From Collibacillus ludicampi (GTDB taxonomy: Bacteria > Bacillota > Bacilli > Tumebacillales > BOQE01): a stretch of 64,000 bases of DNA. Positions within the stretch are counted from its first letter, which is position 1. Each line of letters begins with the position of its first letter. The notes beneath the pieces were generated by a model. It did not search any database. It saw nothing but the letters and a program-made list of their open reading frames with translations, and was not told the origin of the DNA. A program made the position numbers and the translations under genes. The stretch lies in contig NZ_BOQE01000001.1 of the NCBI RefSeq assembly GCF_023705585.1, forward strand, positions 3,008,710 through 3,072,709. Direction: 5' to 3'. Below, piece after piece: positions 7,153 to 15,426 of this stretch.

Positions 7153-8172
7153 ATGTGGCGGTTCGTCATTTCAATCATTGCGTTTCTTCAGATACTCGCG
7201 TCAAGTCCGGCGCTTCCCGTTTCCGCCGAAAAAGTGCAATCATACGCAGGAAAAAGCGATATGAAAGAAGAAAACAGTCTATTGCGTTACGAAGATGTGG
7301 ATATTCAATTGCCAGTTAAGCATGTTGCGAAGAATGGCGACTATTTGTCCGATATCGTTTCTTTTGTGCCATTATTCGATTTACATGTTGAAAGACAACA
7401 AGATAAAATATTGATTTACAAAGGGTCTCATCTCTTGGTTGCCAGGGTTGGCCAGAGGGGGGCTCTTCTCGACGGGCGATTCGTTCTACTGCATGCTTCA
7501 CCGGAATTACGAGGGGAACATATACTGCTTCCAATCAAGCAAACGATGGCCCTTTTGCAGATCCCTTGCCGTGAAGAACGTGGACAAATCGTTATTACAT
7601 GTTCCTTGCACCTGATCAACGATTTGCACAAAGCGATCAGTTCCATTGATGATACGAAACAGCGCATCGGTTTTGTGGGAATACTCGGGCCTGAGCGTTT
7701 CGTTGTGGCGGTTCGCCCAATAATTCACGGAACGTATCATGGCTTTAGCGGCATGTATGAATTGCGCAAAGAACATACATGGAAAGCAAGTAAATTACGC
7801 ATGATATCGGATACGTCTGCAAGCGTTTACTTGGAATGGATGCCAAACGGAACCGTCTTGGAAAATGTGGCGGTTGATCAGAGACCTGAATTCGTATTCG
7901 TTGAGTCTTGTTCGTGTGCGGGAAGGTATCATTATGCGACGATGTTTACAGTTACGGAAATGGGGATCCAGTCCATCTGGTATTCTTCCGCCATCTTTTC
8001 TCATGTAGTGAAGAACGGCTCCCGTTATGAACTCGTAACGATCAAGAAAGAAAATATTCCTGAAAAAAATTCAGGTTTGCTTCCGTATTGGATCATTCAT
8101 GAAACCTGGAACGGTCAATCGTTTGTTGTCACCAAAGAGGAGTACCATGATCCCTCGAAAGACAAAAGATAA
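7153..8172 (+). CDS. Secreted protein of unknown function with a stalk-like domain
   Basis: I do not recognise this 339-residue protein. Residues 1-25 form a signal peptide ending SSPALPVSAEK. Residues 50-150 alternate short strands (DVDIQLPVKHVAKNGDYL, DKILIYKGSHLLVARVGQ, LLDGRFVLLHASPELRGEHILLPIKQTMALL), like the copper-amine-oxidase-type stalk domain seen in many Bacillota surface proteins. The C-terminal 180 residues are beta-rich, contain one CSC pair (VESCSCAG) and match nothing I know. The start follows an unusually long AGGAGGAGGA ribosome site that lies in a perfect hairpin. The gene is flanked by spoVK and greA without evident operon links. Confidence 0.6.
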   Translation: MWRFVISIIAFLQILASSPALPVSAEKVQSYAGKSDMKEENSLLRYEDVDIQLPVKHVAKNGDYLSDIVSFVPLFDLHVERQQDKILIYKGSHLLVARVGQRGALLDGRFVLLHASPELRGEHILLPIKQTMALLQIPCREERGQIVITCSLHLINDLHKAISSIDDTKQRIGFVGILGPERFVVAVRPIIHGTYHGFSGMYELRKEHTWKASKLRMISDTSASVYLEWMPNGTVLENVAVDQRPEFVFVESCSCAGRYHYATMFTVTEMGIQSIWYSSAIFSHVVKNGSRYELVTIKKENIPEKNSGLLPYWIIHETWNGQSFVVTKEEYHDPSKDKR

Positions 8173-8209
8173 AAGCAGCCGAAAAAAAGCTTTCCTAGAA
8201 TTAAGAATA

Positions 8210-8218
8210 TGTTACAAT
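8210..8218 (+). promoter_or_regulatory. Extended -10 promoter of greA
   Basis: TGtTACAAT (8210-8218) is an extended -10 element 31 nt before the greA ATG. No good -35 hexamer is seen. Confidence 0.5.
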
Positions 8219-8249
8219 AGTTAGGTGAAATTTTCCGGGGGTGTACATA

Positions 8250-8723
8250 ATGAGCGATAACAAATTTTATGTGACTGAAGAAGGATTGCGAAAACTCGAA
8301 GAAGAATTAGAATATTTAAAGACTACAAAACGTGCAGAAGTAAAAGAACGTTTGAAAATCGCTCGCTCCTATGGCGATTTGAGCGAGAACAGCGAATATG
8401 AGGCTGCCAAAGATGAGCAAGGGATGGTTGAGTCTCGTATCATGATGTTGGAGAACCAACTTCGCAACGCAGTCATCATTCGCGAAGAGGATAAAGTACA
8501 GGGTGTCGTCTCGGTGGGTTCGACCGTTTCCATTCGTGAATTGCCGGATGGAGAACTCGAGACGTATACGATCGTCGGTACGGCTGAGACGGATCCGCTC
8601 GCGGGACGTATTTCCAATGAATCGCCATTAGGCAAAAGCTTGCTCGGACGCCAGGTTGGTGACCATGTCCTTGTACCCGCTCCAGGCGGCGAAATCGAAT
8701 TTGAAATCGTAGAAGTGAAATAA
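8250..8723 (+). CDS. greA: Transcription elongation factor GreA
   Basis: GreA rescues backtracked RNA polymerase by stimulating transcript cleavage. The 157-residue length is standard. The N-terminal coiled coil (residues 10-75) contains the tip motif [20 protein letters not shown] with the catalytic acidic pair, and the C-terminal FKBP-like domain ends [26 protein letters not shown] chose the ATG at 8250; an in-frame GTG at 8241 is part of the ribosome site. It is monocistronic with its own promoter and terminator. Confidence 0.96.
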   Translation: MSDNKFYVTEEGLRKLEEELEYLKTTKRAEVKERLKIARSYGDLSENSEYEAAKDEQGMVESRIMMLENQLRNAVIIREEDKVQGVVSVGSTVSIRELPDGELETYTIVGTAETDPLAGRISNESPLGKSLLGRQVGDHVLVPAPGGEIEFEIVEVK

Positions 8724-8743
8724 CGAATCCATTTACGATACAG

Positions 8744-8776
8744 ACCGTTCTTCTTCCGGGAAGAGCGGTTTTTTTG
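8744..8776 (+). terminator. Terminator of greA
   Basis: ACCGTTCTT pairs with AAGAGCGGT across an 8-nt loop, followed by seven Ts. Confidence 0.9.
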
Positions 8777-8879
8777 TTAAAAGTTGCTCATTTGTTCATT
8801 CGCATGCTAACGATTCAATCGGAATCATACATCATATGAATGAAATGAAGCAAAAAGTAGTGTCATACTTTGGTTAATA

Positions 8880-8888
8880 TGTTATACT
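8880..8888 (+). promoter_or_regulatory. Extended -10 promoter of the 58-codon gene
   Basis: TGtTATACT (8880-8888), with a weak TGTCAT at 8861-8866, lies directly upstream of the small gene at 8913. Confidence 0.5.
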
Positions 8889-8912
8889 ATTTACTGAGAG
8901 GAGGGATTCGCA

Positions 8913-9089
8913 GTGACACAATATTTGGAGTCTCGCTTGATGGAGATGAAGACGTTTGTGGAACAATGCGAACGACGTTACGGAATGAAGAGCCATGAAT
9001 TTGTAAAATACTATCGTGAGTTAGAGAGCCACGGTACGGAAGAGCAATATCAGTGGTGGGTCTACCTTTCATTCTTGGGTATGAGATGA
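8913..9089 (+). CDS. Small protein of unknown function (58 aa)
   Basis: A GTG start at 8913 lies 7 nt after a strong GAGGAGGG ribosome site (8898-8905). The frame runs 58 codons to TGA at 9087. The product begins MTQYLESRLMEMKTFVEQC and ends EEQYQWWVYLSFLGMR. It looks like a soluble two-helix protein with a charged middle and an aromatic tail. Its own extended -10 promoter and a perfect terminator 30 bp downstream show it is an independent gene. No family is recognised. Confidence 0.7.
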   Translation: MTQYLESRLMEMKTFVEQCERRYGMKSHEFVKYYRELESHGTEEQYQWWVYLSFLGMR

Positions 9090-9117
9090 AAGCGATTTCG
9101 ATTCGTGTATAAGGGTA

Positions 9118-9148
9118 ACGTATGGAAAAGTTCCATACGTTTTTTTGT
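9118..9148 (+). terminator. Terminator of the 58-codon gene
   Basis: ACGTATGGAA-aag-TTCCATACGT is a perfect 10-bp stem with a T run. Confidence 0.92.
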
Positions 9149-9186
9149 TTTTTGGGAAAAGATAGAAGGGAGGAGGGAGACCTGAC

Positions 9187-10302
9187 GTGCATGCGTTGCG
9201 AAGAGCGTTTTTCATTTTCGTGGTTCATAAAATCTGGGTGACTGCAGCCAGTTTTTATTTTGTTTCTCACTTACATCGAACGCACACATGGAAAGCGTTC
9301 GTCAAAGCATCGCTGATCAGCAATTTTGCAAAATGGGATTCTGTCTGGTACATCGGTATTGCCGCACACGGTTATACTAAAGTATCAGCCGCGTTCTTCC
9401 CGCTTTACCCGTTGACGATACGGGTCGGATCCGAGTGGTTAGGGATCAGTTATCGATCCTCCGGTTTACTGATCACGAACATCAGTCTTTTGCTCGCACT
9501 TTTTTTCTTGGTACGTTTGATCGATCTCGATTATGAAGAACCTGTTTCTTGGCGGGCGGGACTTCTCTTGGTCCTCTTTCCGACCGGGTTCTATCTGAGC
9601 TCTGTCTACACGGAAGCGATGTTTCTTATGTGGACGATCGGTTGCATGTATTATGCGCGAATGAATCAATGGTGGATGGCCGGCCTCTTCGGAATGTTCG
9701 CATCACTGACACGCAACACGGGGATCCTGATGCTGCTCCCCGTCGCGTATGAATATATGCGGCAAGCAGGCTGGAAACTCCGCAATATTCGTTTTCAAGC
9801 ATGCGCTATGGCGCTTATACCACTCGGACTTGGCCTGTATATGTTGCATCTTCTAAAACGCCTAGGTGATCCGCTTGCATTCGTCCATGCGCAACAGTAC
9901 TGGCACCGGGAGTTCCGATTTCCGTTGTCCACATGGTTTGAAGGGACTTATCACTTAACAGTTACGAAACGAAAAGGGTGGAGACTCATTTATCGATGGA
10001 TGAGTTGGCTGGCGGCCACTCTTGAACTCGCGGGAACGATCTTTTCCGTTGTACTGAAGATGCGTGGAAGCTATCTCGTTTATCTGATTCCTGCCGTCTT
10101 GATTCCTTTGATGTCTCCCAATGTGGCGGGGGAGGATTATTTCTATAGCATACCTAGATTTTTCTTGACCGTTTTCCCTTTATTCTTGACAGCGGCGATC
10201 CTGCTTGCTCGCAAGCTTTGCTTCATCGTCATACTCGTGTTGAGTGCATTGGGACAAGTGTATCTCATGTATCACATCACAGCAGGGCACTTCGTGTCCT
10301 GA
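9187..10302 (+). CDS. PIG-V-like mannosyltransferase (GT-C membrane enzyme)
   Basis: The 371-residue protein has about nine membrane segments. FAKWDSVWYIGIAAHGY near residue 55 is the PIG-V family signature with the catalytic aspartate in the first external loop. PLYPLTIRV and SLTRNTGILMLLP further on are also typical. PIG-V-like enzymes use a polyprenyl-phosphate sugar donor on the outer membrane face. The GTG start lies 9 nt after AGGAGGG. The next gene, 19 bp downstream, encodes the expected donor synthase, so the two form a pair. The acceptor is not known. Confidence 0.83.
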   Translation: MHALRRAFFIFVVHKIWVTAASFYFVSHLHRTHTWKAFVKASLISNFAKWDSVWYIGIAAHGYTKVSAAFFPLYPLTIRVGSEWLGISYRSSGLLITNISLLLALFFLVRLIDLDYEEPVSWRAGLLLVLFPTGFYLSSVYTEAMFLMWTIGCMYYARMNQWWMAGLFGMFASLTRNTGILMLLPVAYEYMRQAGWKLRNIRFQACAMALIPLGLGLYMLHLLKRLGDPLAFVHAQQYWHREFRFPLSTWFEGTYHLTVTKRKGWRLIYRWMSWLAATLELAGTIFSVVLKMRGSYLVYLIPAVLIPLMSPNVAGEDYFYSIPRFFLTVFPLFLTAAILLARKLCFIVILVLSALGQVYLMYHITAGHFVS

Positions 10303-10321
10303 ATGAAAGCGAGGGAGCGAT

Positions 10322-11422
10322 TTGCTGAGTATCATCATCCCGACGTTTAATGAATCACAAAATGTGCCTGTCATTATCCAACGTATCGATCAAACCCTCT
10401 CGGAGATCGTTCCCTATGAAGTCATCTTTGTGGATGACAGTACGGATGAAACTCCTCGTATCCTCGCGGACATGGCAAAAAAGAACCCGCATGTGCGCTT
10501 TTTTCATAGAAGCGGCGAACGGGGACTGGCGACTGCCGTAATGAAAGGGCTGGCAGAAGCGAGAGGAGACGTTCTCGCGGTGCTCGATGCCGATTTGCAA
10601 CATCCTCCTGAATTATTACCTGTTATGTTGAAAAAGATTGACTGCGGTTATGATCTTGTCATTCCCAGTCGGTTTGTTCCCGGTGGGAATGATGGGGGGC
10701 TATCCCCGTTTCGCAAACTCGTTTCCTGGGGGGCGCGTATGATCGGACGGGCGATGCTTTCGCGAGTACGCTCTTGCACAGACCCCACTGGCGGATACTT
10801 CATGTTGCGACGGTCTGTGATAGAAAATGTAGACTTGCATCCTCTTGGCTGGAAAATCCTCATGGAGATTCTCGTAAGGGGAAACTATAAGAAATTGGTG
10901 GAAATTCCCTATCAATTTCATCGAAGGCTAGGCGACCGTTCAAAAATGAACATACGTGAACAGGTGAATTACATAAGGCACGTCGCACGCTTGGTCAAAG
11001 CGAGCCCCGATGATTGGCGACTTCTTAAGTTTCTCATTGTAGGTTTGTCAGGTGTAGGCGTAAATCTGACGGTGTTTACATTTCTGTTGCATGTGCTGGA
11101 TCAAAGTGAAGTGACTTCGGCGACTGTAGCTGCTACTATCAGCATGCTGTCGAATTTTCTATTGCATGATCATTTCACGTGGAAAGGTATGGGGAAAGGG
11201 ATCAAGTTTGTTCGTTTGATCAAATTTGGGCTTGTGTCCAGTATCGGCATCATGATCCAAGTTGGAATCGTTTTTTTATGTATGGAATGGTGGGATTGGT
11301 ATTCCTTCATGGCGAATTTGGCGGGAATCGCAGGGGGGACCGTTTGGAATTATGTCGGAAACAATCGTTGGACATGGACCAACCATGAAAGATGGGCGGT
11401 TCTTGCAAAAATAAGAAAATAG
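10322..11422 (+). CDS. Polyprenyl-phosphate glycosyltransferase (DPM1-like GT2) fused to GtrA-like domain
   Basis: Residues 1-230 form a GT2 domain of the dolichyl-phosphate-mannose-synthase type: IIIPTFNESQNVP at the N-terminus, FVDDSTDET near residue 36, and the catalytic-site VLDADLQHPPELLP near residue 88. Residues 235-350 form a GtrA-like four-helix membrane domain (LLKFLIVGLSGVGVNLTVF, ending WNYVGNNRWTW). This fused layout is known for bacterial polyprenyl-phosphate mannose/glucose synthases. The start is TTG at 10322 after a GAGGGAG site. It most likely makes the lipid-linked sugar used by the PIG-V-like enzyme upstream. Confidence 0.88.
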   Translation: MLSIIIPTFNESQNVPVIIQRIDQTLSEIVPYEVIFVDDSTDETPRILADMAKKNPHVRFFHRSGERGLATAVMKGLAEARGDVLAVLDADLQHPPELLPVMLKKIDCGYDLVIPSRFVPGGNDGGLSPFRKLVSWGARMIGRAMLSRVRSCTDPTGGYFMLRRSVIENVDLHPLGWKILMEILVRGNYKKLVEIPYQFHRRLGDRSKMNIREQVNYIRHVARLVKASPDDWRLLKFLIVGLSGVGVNLTVFTFLLHVLDQSEVTSATVAATISMLSNFLLHDHFTWKGMGKGIKFVRLIKFGLVSSIGIMIQVGIVFLCMEWWDWYSFMANLAGIAGGTVWNYVGNNRWTWTNHERWAVLAKIRK

Positions 11423-11423
11423 A

Positions 11424-11452
11424 TTGACAAACGTTTTGTTGTATCCTATACT
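11424..11452 (+). promoter_or_regulatory. Sigma-A promoter of the serA leader
   Basis: TTGACA (11424-11429), a 17-nt spacer and TATACT (11447-11452) give a nearly perfect vegetative promoter immediately before the ZTP riboswitch. Confidence 0.88.
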
Positions 11453-11478
11453 TTTTTCAACAATAAATGAAATGTCAG

Positions 11479-11590
11479 TAGATCGCATGACTGGCGGAAG
11501 TGGATTCAACCACAAGGGAGTGCGATTGAATAGATTGGCCGACCGCCTGGGCCCCATGAGAGATTCATTATGGGCTCAGGCGGTTTTTCG
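11479..11590 (+). ncRNA. ZTP (pfl) riboswitch with terminator, controlling serA
   Basis: The leader contains the conserved pfl elements in order: a GATCGCA/TGCGATT closing helix (11481-11487 with 11521-11527), TGACTGGCG (11489-11497), GTGG...CCAC hairpin, CAAGGGAGTGCG and then GGCCGACCGCCTGGGC (11537-11552). The last segment also forms the 5' arm of an intrinsic terminator, CCGCCTGGGCCCCAT pairing with ATGGGCTCAGGCGG and followed by TTTTT. Known ZTP aptamers sense the folate-stress alarmone ZMP/ZTP, and ligand binding blocks terminator formation. The downstream gene serA feeds serine and one-carbon units, which suits this signal. Confidence 0.9.
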
Positions 11591-11680
11591 TATTGTGAAT
11601 GCTTGTTCCCTCTATCATTCTTTACTTGCAATTGAAGGTTAATCGTGCAAATATTTAATCTATACAGGAGGTATAAAACT

Positions 11681-13267
11681 ATGTTCAGAATTCTCGTAAG
11701 CGATCCAATTTCCGAACAAGGTCTTGCAGCATTATACGCTGCAGAGAACATGCAAATCGACATCAAGATGGGCTTGAAGGAAGAAGAGTTGTGCGCAGTG
11801 ATTGGAGAGTATGACGCACTGCTCGTTCGCTCTCAAACGAAAGTGACTGCAAAAGTGCTTGAAAGCGCGAAAAGACTTCGCGTCATAGGCCGCGCGGGTG
11901 TAGGGGTCGATAATATCGACGTGGAAACGGCAACCCGCTGCGGTATCGTAGTGATCAACGCTCCAGACGGGAATACGATCTCAACGGCTGAGCATACGTT
12001 CGCGATGATGATGGCGATGGCGCGAAAGATCCCTCAGGCAGATGCTTCCTTGCGCAGAGGAGAGTGGGATCGCAAATCTTTCGTCGGTGTCGAACTCAAT
12101 AATAAAATTTTGGGAATCTTGGGTCTTGGGCGAATCGGTACAGAAGTGGCGAAACGGGCGATGGCTTTTGGAATGCGGGTTCTCGCATATGACCCGTTTT
12201 TGACGGAATCACGGGCGGAGAGCCTTGGTGTACGCAAAGCAACAGTTGACGAAATCGTCACACAAGCGGATTTTATAACCGTGCATACGCCATTGACGAA
12301 AGAAACGAAACATTTACTCTCAGAACGGGAATTTGAGATGATGAAACAAGGCGTTCGTATCTTGAACTGCGCGAGAGGCGGTATCATTAAAGAGTCGGCG
12401 CTGATAGAAGCGTTGAAATCAGGTAAGGTTGCAGGTGCGGCTCTTGACGTTTACGAAGAAGAACCATTGGCGGCAGAACATCCTTTACGTGATTTTCAAA
12501 ATGTTGTCTTGACCCCTCATCTTGGAGCGTCAACGAAAGAAGCACAAATCAATGTGGCGATCGACGTTGCCGATGAAGTCGCGAAGTTTCTACGCAACGA
12601 ACCGTTCAAAAATGCGGTCAATCTGCCTTCACTCCCTGCAGAACGAATGCAGCAGGTTCAACCTTTCTTGACATTGGGAGAAAAGCTAGGAAAACTTGCT
12701 GCACAACTATTGAAAGGAAACGTTTCAAAGTTACAAATTACGTACGGCGGTGAAGTGGCCACCTACGAAGTCGGTCCGATTACGCGTACGATCTTGAAAG
12801 GCTTCCTCGCATACCATCACGGGGATGAGGTCAATTACGTGAACGCACCGTTTATTGCGGAACAAAACGGGATTATCGTGAATGAAACAAAGACGAGCAA
12901 AGCGAAAGTGTTCACAAACATGATCACGCTTGAGGTGGAATCGAATGGCGAGACCAAAACGGTGACGGGAACGCTCTACAACGGTTTTGGGCCGCGGATT
13001 GTGCAAATTAACGGATACACGGTAGATGCGGCTCCGGAAGGACAAATGTTGATCACACTGCACGAAGATATTCCGGGTATCATCGGACGGATCGGAACGA
13101 TCCTCGGCAATGACGGCGTGAACATTGCGACGATGCAAGTTGGACGGAGAGAAGCGGGAGGAACCGCACTCATGGTCATGGGGGTAGACGCTCGCGTTTC
13201 CGGCCAGGCGTTGAATGAAATCGCGCGCATGGAACCCATTCATTCGGTATACCTTGTTGAACTTTAA
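11681..13267 (+). CDS. serA: D-3-phosphoglycerate dehydrogenase
   Basis: SerA performs the first step of serine synthesis. The 528-residue protein has the catalytic and NAD domains in residues 1-315, including GILGLGRIGTEVAKRA near residue 145, the substrate arginine in NCARGG near residue 231 and LTPHLGAST with the catalytic histidine near residue 280. An intervening ASB domain and a C-terminal ACT domain (MLITLHEDIPGIIGRIGTIL) follow; this is the long, serine-regulated type. I chose the ATG at 11681 because AGGAGG lies at 11667; an upstream in-frame ATG lacks one. The leader carries a ZTP riboswitch. Confidence 0.96.
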   Translation: MFRILVSDPISEQGLAALYAAENMQIDIKMGLKEEELCAVIGEYDALLVRSQTKVTAKVLESAKRLRVIGRAGVGVDNIDVETATRCGIVVINAPDGNTISTAEHTFAMMMAMARKIPQADASLRRGEWDRKSFVGVELNNKILGILGLGRIGTEVAKRAMAFGMRVLAYDPFLTESRAESLGVRKATVDEIVTQADFITVHTPLTKETKHLLSEREFEMMKQGVRILNCARGGIIKESALIEALKSGKVAGAALDVYEEEPLAAEHPLRDFQNVVLTPHLGASTKEAQINVAIDVADEVAKFLRNEPFKNAVNLPSLPAERMQQVQPFLTLGEKLGKLAAQLLKGNVSKLQITYGGEVATYEVGPITRTILKGFLAYHHGDEVNYVNAPFIAEQNGIIVNETKTSKAKVFTNMITLEVESNGETKTVTGTLYNGFGPRIVQINGYTVDAAPEGQMLITLHEDIPGIIGRIGTILGNDGVNIATMQVGRREAGGTALMVMGVDARVSGQALNEIARMEPIHSVYLVEL

Positions 13268-13282
13268 AATATGGACGGATGG

Positions 13283-13316
13283 CACACAGGAAGTACTCCT
13301 GTGTGTTTTTCTTTTT
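13283..13316 (+). terminator. Terminator of serA
   Basis: CACACAGGA-agtac-TCCTGTGTG is a perfect stem followed by TTTTTCTTTTT. Confidence 0.92.
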
Positions 13317-13466
13317 GGGGATTTGAATAGCGATTCTATTTTCAGCGCAAGTTATCCAAATGTAGTTTCAGTTAATTGGATATAAAATCCATTCATAAAC
13401 AAGAAGGAGAATATGAAAGTTTAGCGAATATTATATGAAAAATACGTGAAGAGAGGGAGGGCCCTC

Positions 13467-13649
13467 ATGTCGAATCGCCAAGATGATTTGAGAAAGAAAA
13501 TGGTCCCGAAAAACGAAGAGGAGTTACTTGCCTGGCTTCGATCTCATTTCACGAATGGAAAAGACCCGTTAATGGAACTGTCGGAAAGGTTCTCGTCACC
13601 GAAAAGGAAAACGCAACACCGTAGAAATTGGTATGATGAGGAAGCCTGA
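13467..13649 (+). CDS. Small basic/acidic protein of unknown function (60 aa)
   Basis: The 60-residue frame starts at an ATG 6 nt after GAGGGAGGG. The product begins MSNRQDDLRKKM, continues with EEELLAWLRSHF and LMELSERFSS, and ends RRNWYDEEA. It is charged, soluble, has one likely helix and lacks cysteine. Codon use resembles the neighbours and a terminator overlaps its stop, supporting a real gene. I do not recognise the family. Confidence 0.6.
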   Translation: MSNRQDDLRKKMVPKNEEELLAWLRSHFTNGKDPLMELSERFSSPKRKTQHRRNWYDEEA

Positions 13650-13661
13650 AAGGCTTTTTCA
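13642..13661 (+). terminator. Terminator of the 60-aa gene
   Basis: AAGCCT-gaa-AGGCTT with a T run overlaps the TGA stop of the 60-residue gene. Confidence 0.7.
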
Positions 13662-13767
13662 TCGGGTCGAGCGAGAAAGCGATTACATACGAAAGACGGA
13701 AGGCGCTAAGCGAGCGGCTTTTTTTATTTGCAAAAAAATAGCACACAAAGACACAGCTTTGCATGCG

Positions 13768-14010
13768 TTAGTTTCCAATGTATCTTGTGTATCAAGAGCG
13801 GGCAAGAACAGGGGCGTTCGTTCCTTGGACGAGAACCCTCCCGTCGGGGAAGATCACCAGACGGTACGAATCGACATAAAAACGCAACAGGAATCGATTT
13901 CGTTCAATCCTTCCTAGAGGTGAAAGCCGTTTGGCAAATGATTCAAGATCCAGTGTCACTTGACGTTGGAGCGAGATTTGAATCGTGTCAAAAATAATAA
14001 CATAGGTAGG
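13768..14010 (-). pseudogene. Decayed C-terminal remnant of a ThiF/MoeB-like adenylyltransferase
   Basis: On the minus strand about 70 codons read QISLQRQVTLDLESFAKRL, then FLLRFYVDSYRLVIFPDGRV and GTNAPVLARS. This is the conserved tail of Bacillota ThiF/MoeB-like sulfur-carrier adenylyltransferases. At 13792-13794 a TGA stands where a leucine codon is expected; beyond it the frame continues YTRYIGN and ends at TAA 13768. The adenylation domain is missing: upstream of about 14010 no homologous sequence is seen before the divergent moaC. It is therefore a truncated relic with an internal stop, lying next to the moaC-moaB genes of the same cofactor pathway. Confidence 0.75.
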
Positions 14011-14101
14011 AGATGCATTCCATTCCCTGTGATATAATGAAACAAAACTCTCAGACGGATAACACGGCTTGAGGATCCGGAGAAAGGAGAACAAAAGTTC
14101 T

Positions 14102-14623
14102 GTGGAGAAAGTTCTTACACATTTTAATGAACAGGGTAGGGCTCGCATGGTCGACATATCTGCGAAAGAAAGTACGAAGAGATCGGCAACCGCGTATGCA
14201 CGTATCCTGATGCGGCCTGAGACGTTACAATTGATTCGTGAAGGTAAAATGAAAAAAGGGGACGTACTTGCTGTGTCACAAGTGGCTGGCGTGATGGGCG
14301 CGAAGAAAACGTGGGATTTAATCCCCATGTGCCATCCTCTTCCATTGACAGGCGTTGATATTCGTTTTAAGGATGTACCTGAGGAGAATGCTCTTGAAAT
14401 TTTTTGCACCGTTAATACCGTAGGCCCAACCGGCGTGGAGATGGAGGCATTGACAGCCGTAACGATCACGGCATTAACCGTTTACGACATGTGTAAAGCG
14501 GTTGATAAAGGAATGGAGATCGTCAGCATTTGTCTGCTAGAAAAGTCTGGTGGCAAAAGTGGCGATTACAAACGGGGAGAGGAAGTTGTTCATGTGGAAA
14601 GTCGGCATTCTGACAGCCAGTGA
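14102..14623 (+). CDS. moaC: Cyclic pyranopterin monophosphate synthase MoaC
   Basis: MoaC completes the first stage of molybdenum cofactor synthesis, forming cyclic pyranopterin monophosphate. The 173-residue product shows [19 protein letters not shown] at the N-terminus, [14 protein letters not shown] near residue 77 and [19 protein letters not shown] near residue 112, all family hallmarks. The GTG at 14102 follows AAAGGAG; a TTG 33 nt upstream would add residues not seen in the family. The end overlaps moaB by 32 nt. No moaA, moaD, moaE, moeA or mobA is in the window. Confidence 0.95.
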   Translation: MEKVLTHFNEQGRARMVDISAKESTKRSATAYARILMRPETLQLIREGKMKKGDVLAVSQVAGVMGAKKTWDLIPMCHPLPLTGVDIRFKDVPEENALEIFCTVNTVGPTGVEMEALTAVTITALTVYDMCKAVDKGMEIVSICLLEKSGGKSGDYKRGEEVVHVESRHSDSQ

Positions 14624-15074
14624 TAAAGGGGCAAGAGGAGAGCGGGAAGATCTGTCCGCTCAAGTGATCCGGGAAATGGTTCAAGATATCGGCGGACAAG
14701 TCGTCGAATATGTCGTGGTTCCCGATGAATATTCTCTCATTAGTGAACATCTCACACGCCTGGTGGATGAACTTGGCCTCGACCTCATTCTTACGACCGG
14801 AGGAACCGGGCTTGGCCCAAGGGACGTGACTCCGGAAGCCACTCGTTCAGTGATCGACCGTGAAGTCCCAGGTTTGGCGGAAGCGATGCGGGCCATAACC
14901 ATGAAGAAGACCCCCCGGGCAATGCTATCCCGTTCATTGGCGGGAACGCGCGGACAATCCCTCATCATCAATCTGCCGGGCAGTCCGAAGGGCGTGCGTG
15001 AGTGCTTGGAAGCAGTTATCGATGTATTGCCGCATGCACTCGAAATTCTTCGAGGGGGTGGAGACCATCAGTAG
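14592..15074 (+). CDS. moaB: Molybdenum cofactor biosynthesis protein MoaB/Mog
   Basis: The 160-residue MoCF-binding-domain protein catalyses or assists molybdopterin adenylylation. Diagnostic stretches are [20 protein letters not shown] at the N-terminus, [19 protein letters not shown] near residue 70 and [13 protein letters not shown] near residue 132. The ATG at 14592 is preceded by GGGGAGAGGA within the end of moaC, so the two are translationally linked. Whether it acts as MoaB or MogA cannot be decided from sequence alone. Confidence 0.93.
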   Translation: MWKVGILTASDKGARGEREDLSAQVIREMVQDIGGQVVEYVVVPDEYSLISEHLTRLVDELGLDLILTTGGTGLGPRDVTPEATRSVIDREVPGLAEAMRAITMKKTPRAMLSRSLAGTRGQSLIINLPGSPKGVRECLEAVIDVLPHALEILRGGGDHQ

Positions 15075-15426
15075 TGAACAAACGTTCAGGAAATATGAGT
15101 TTATAAAAGATGAACGGTTGGGTATTTCATTGCCCAAATTGTACAGTGAATGGAGTGAGCTCACAGAAGAGGAGCGACATGATATGATTCTGACGTGGGA
15201 AGCAATCCGCGGGCATATCCCCGACCGTATCAAAGAATTAGAGTCTCTTATTGACGAAAAGCAGGAGGAAGTCTTCCGGGAAGAAGACTGGGAGAGGATC
15301 TGTTCGTTATTTGCCGAGATCAACGACTATGCGGGCCGCATCAATGATTTAAATATATGGTCGCGCGTTCAACAGGATTTCGATACGGCCGATTTGGCAG
15401 ATGAGCATCTCAATCGGGAGAAATAA
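15058..15426 (+). CDS. Hypothetical soluble helical protein downstream of moaB
   Basis: The frame gives about 122 residues from a GTG at 15058 that overlaps the moaB end by 17 nt. The start is uncertain because no convincing ribosome site is visible. The product is acidic and mostly helical, with KLYSEWSELTEEERHDMILTW, ELESLIDEKQEEVF and AEINDYAGRINDLNIWSRV. There are no membrane segments or cysteine motifs beyond one Cys. The last gene of the moaC-moaB transcript, its role is unknown and nothing ties it to molybdopterin beyond position. Confidence 0.65.
   Translation: METISSEQTFRKYEFIKDERLGISLPKLYSEWSELTEEERHDMILTWEAIRGHIPDRIKELESLIDEKQEEVFREEDWERICSLFAEINDYAGRINDLNIWSRVQQDFDTADLADEHLNREK

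Noticed and set aside
12731-13285. Minus-strand frame of 184 codons inside serA
   Set aside because: It mirrors the ACT and ASB regions of serA and shows no recognisable domain.
13412-13426. AAGGAG followed by a tiny frame ATG AAA GTT TAG
   Set aside because: A three-codon frame is not supportable as a leader peptide from one sequence.
13633-13997. Two plus-strand open frames downstream of the 60-aa gene
   Set aside because: They run antisense to the ThiF/MoeB relic, lack ribosome sites and resemble no protein.
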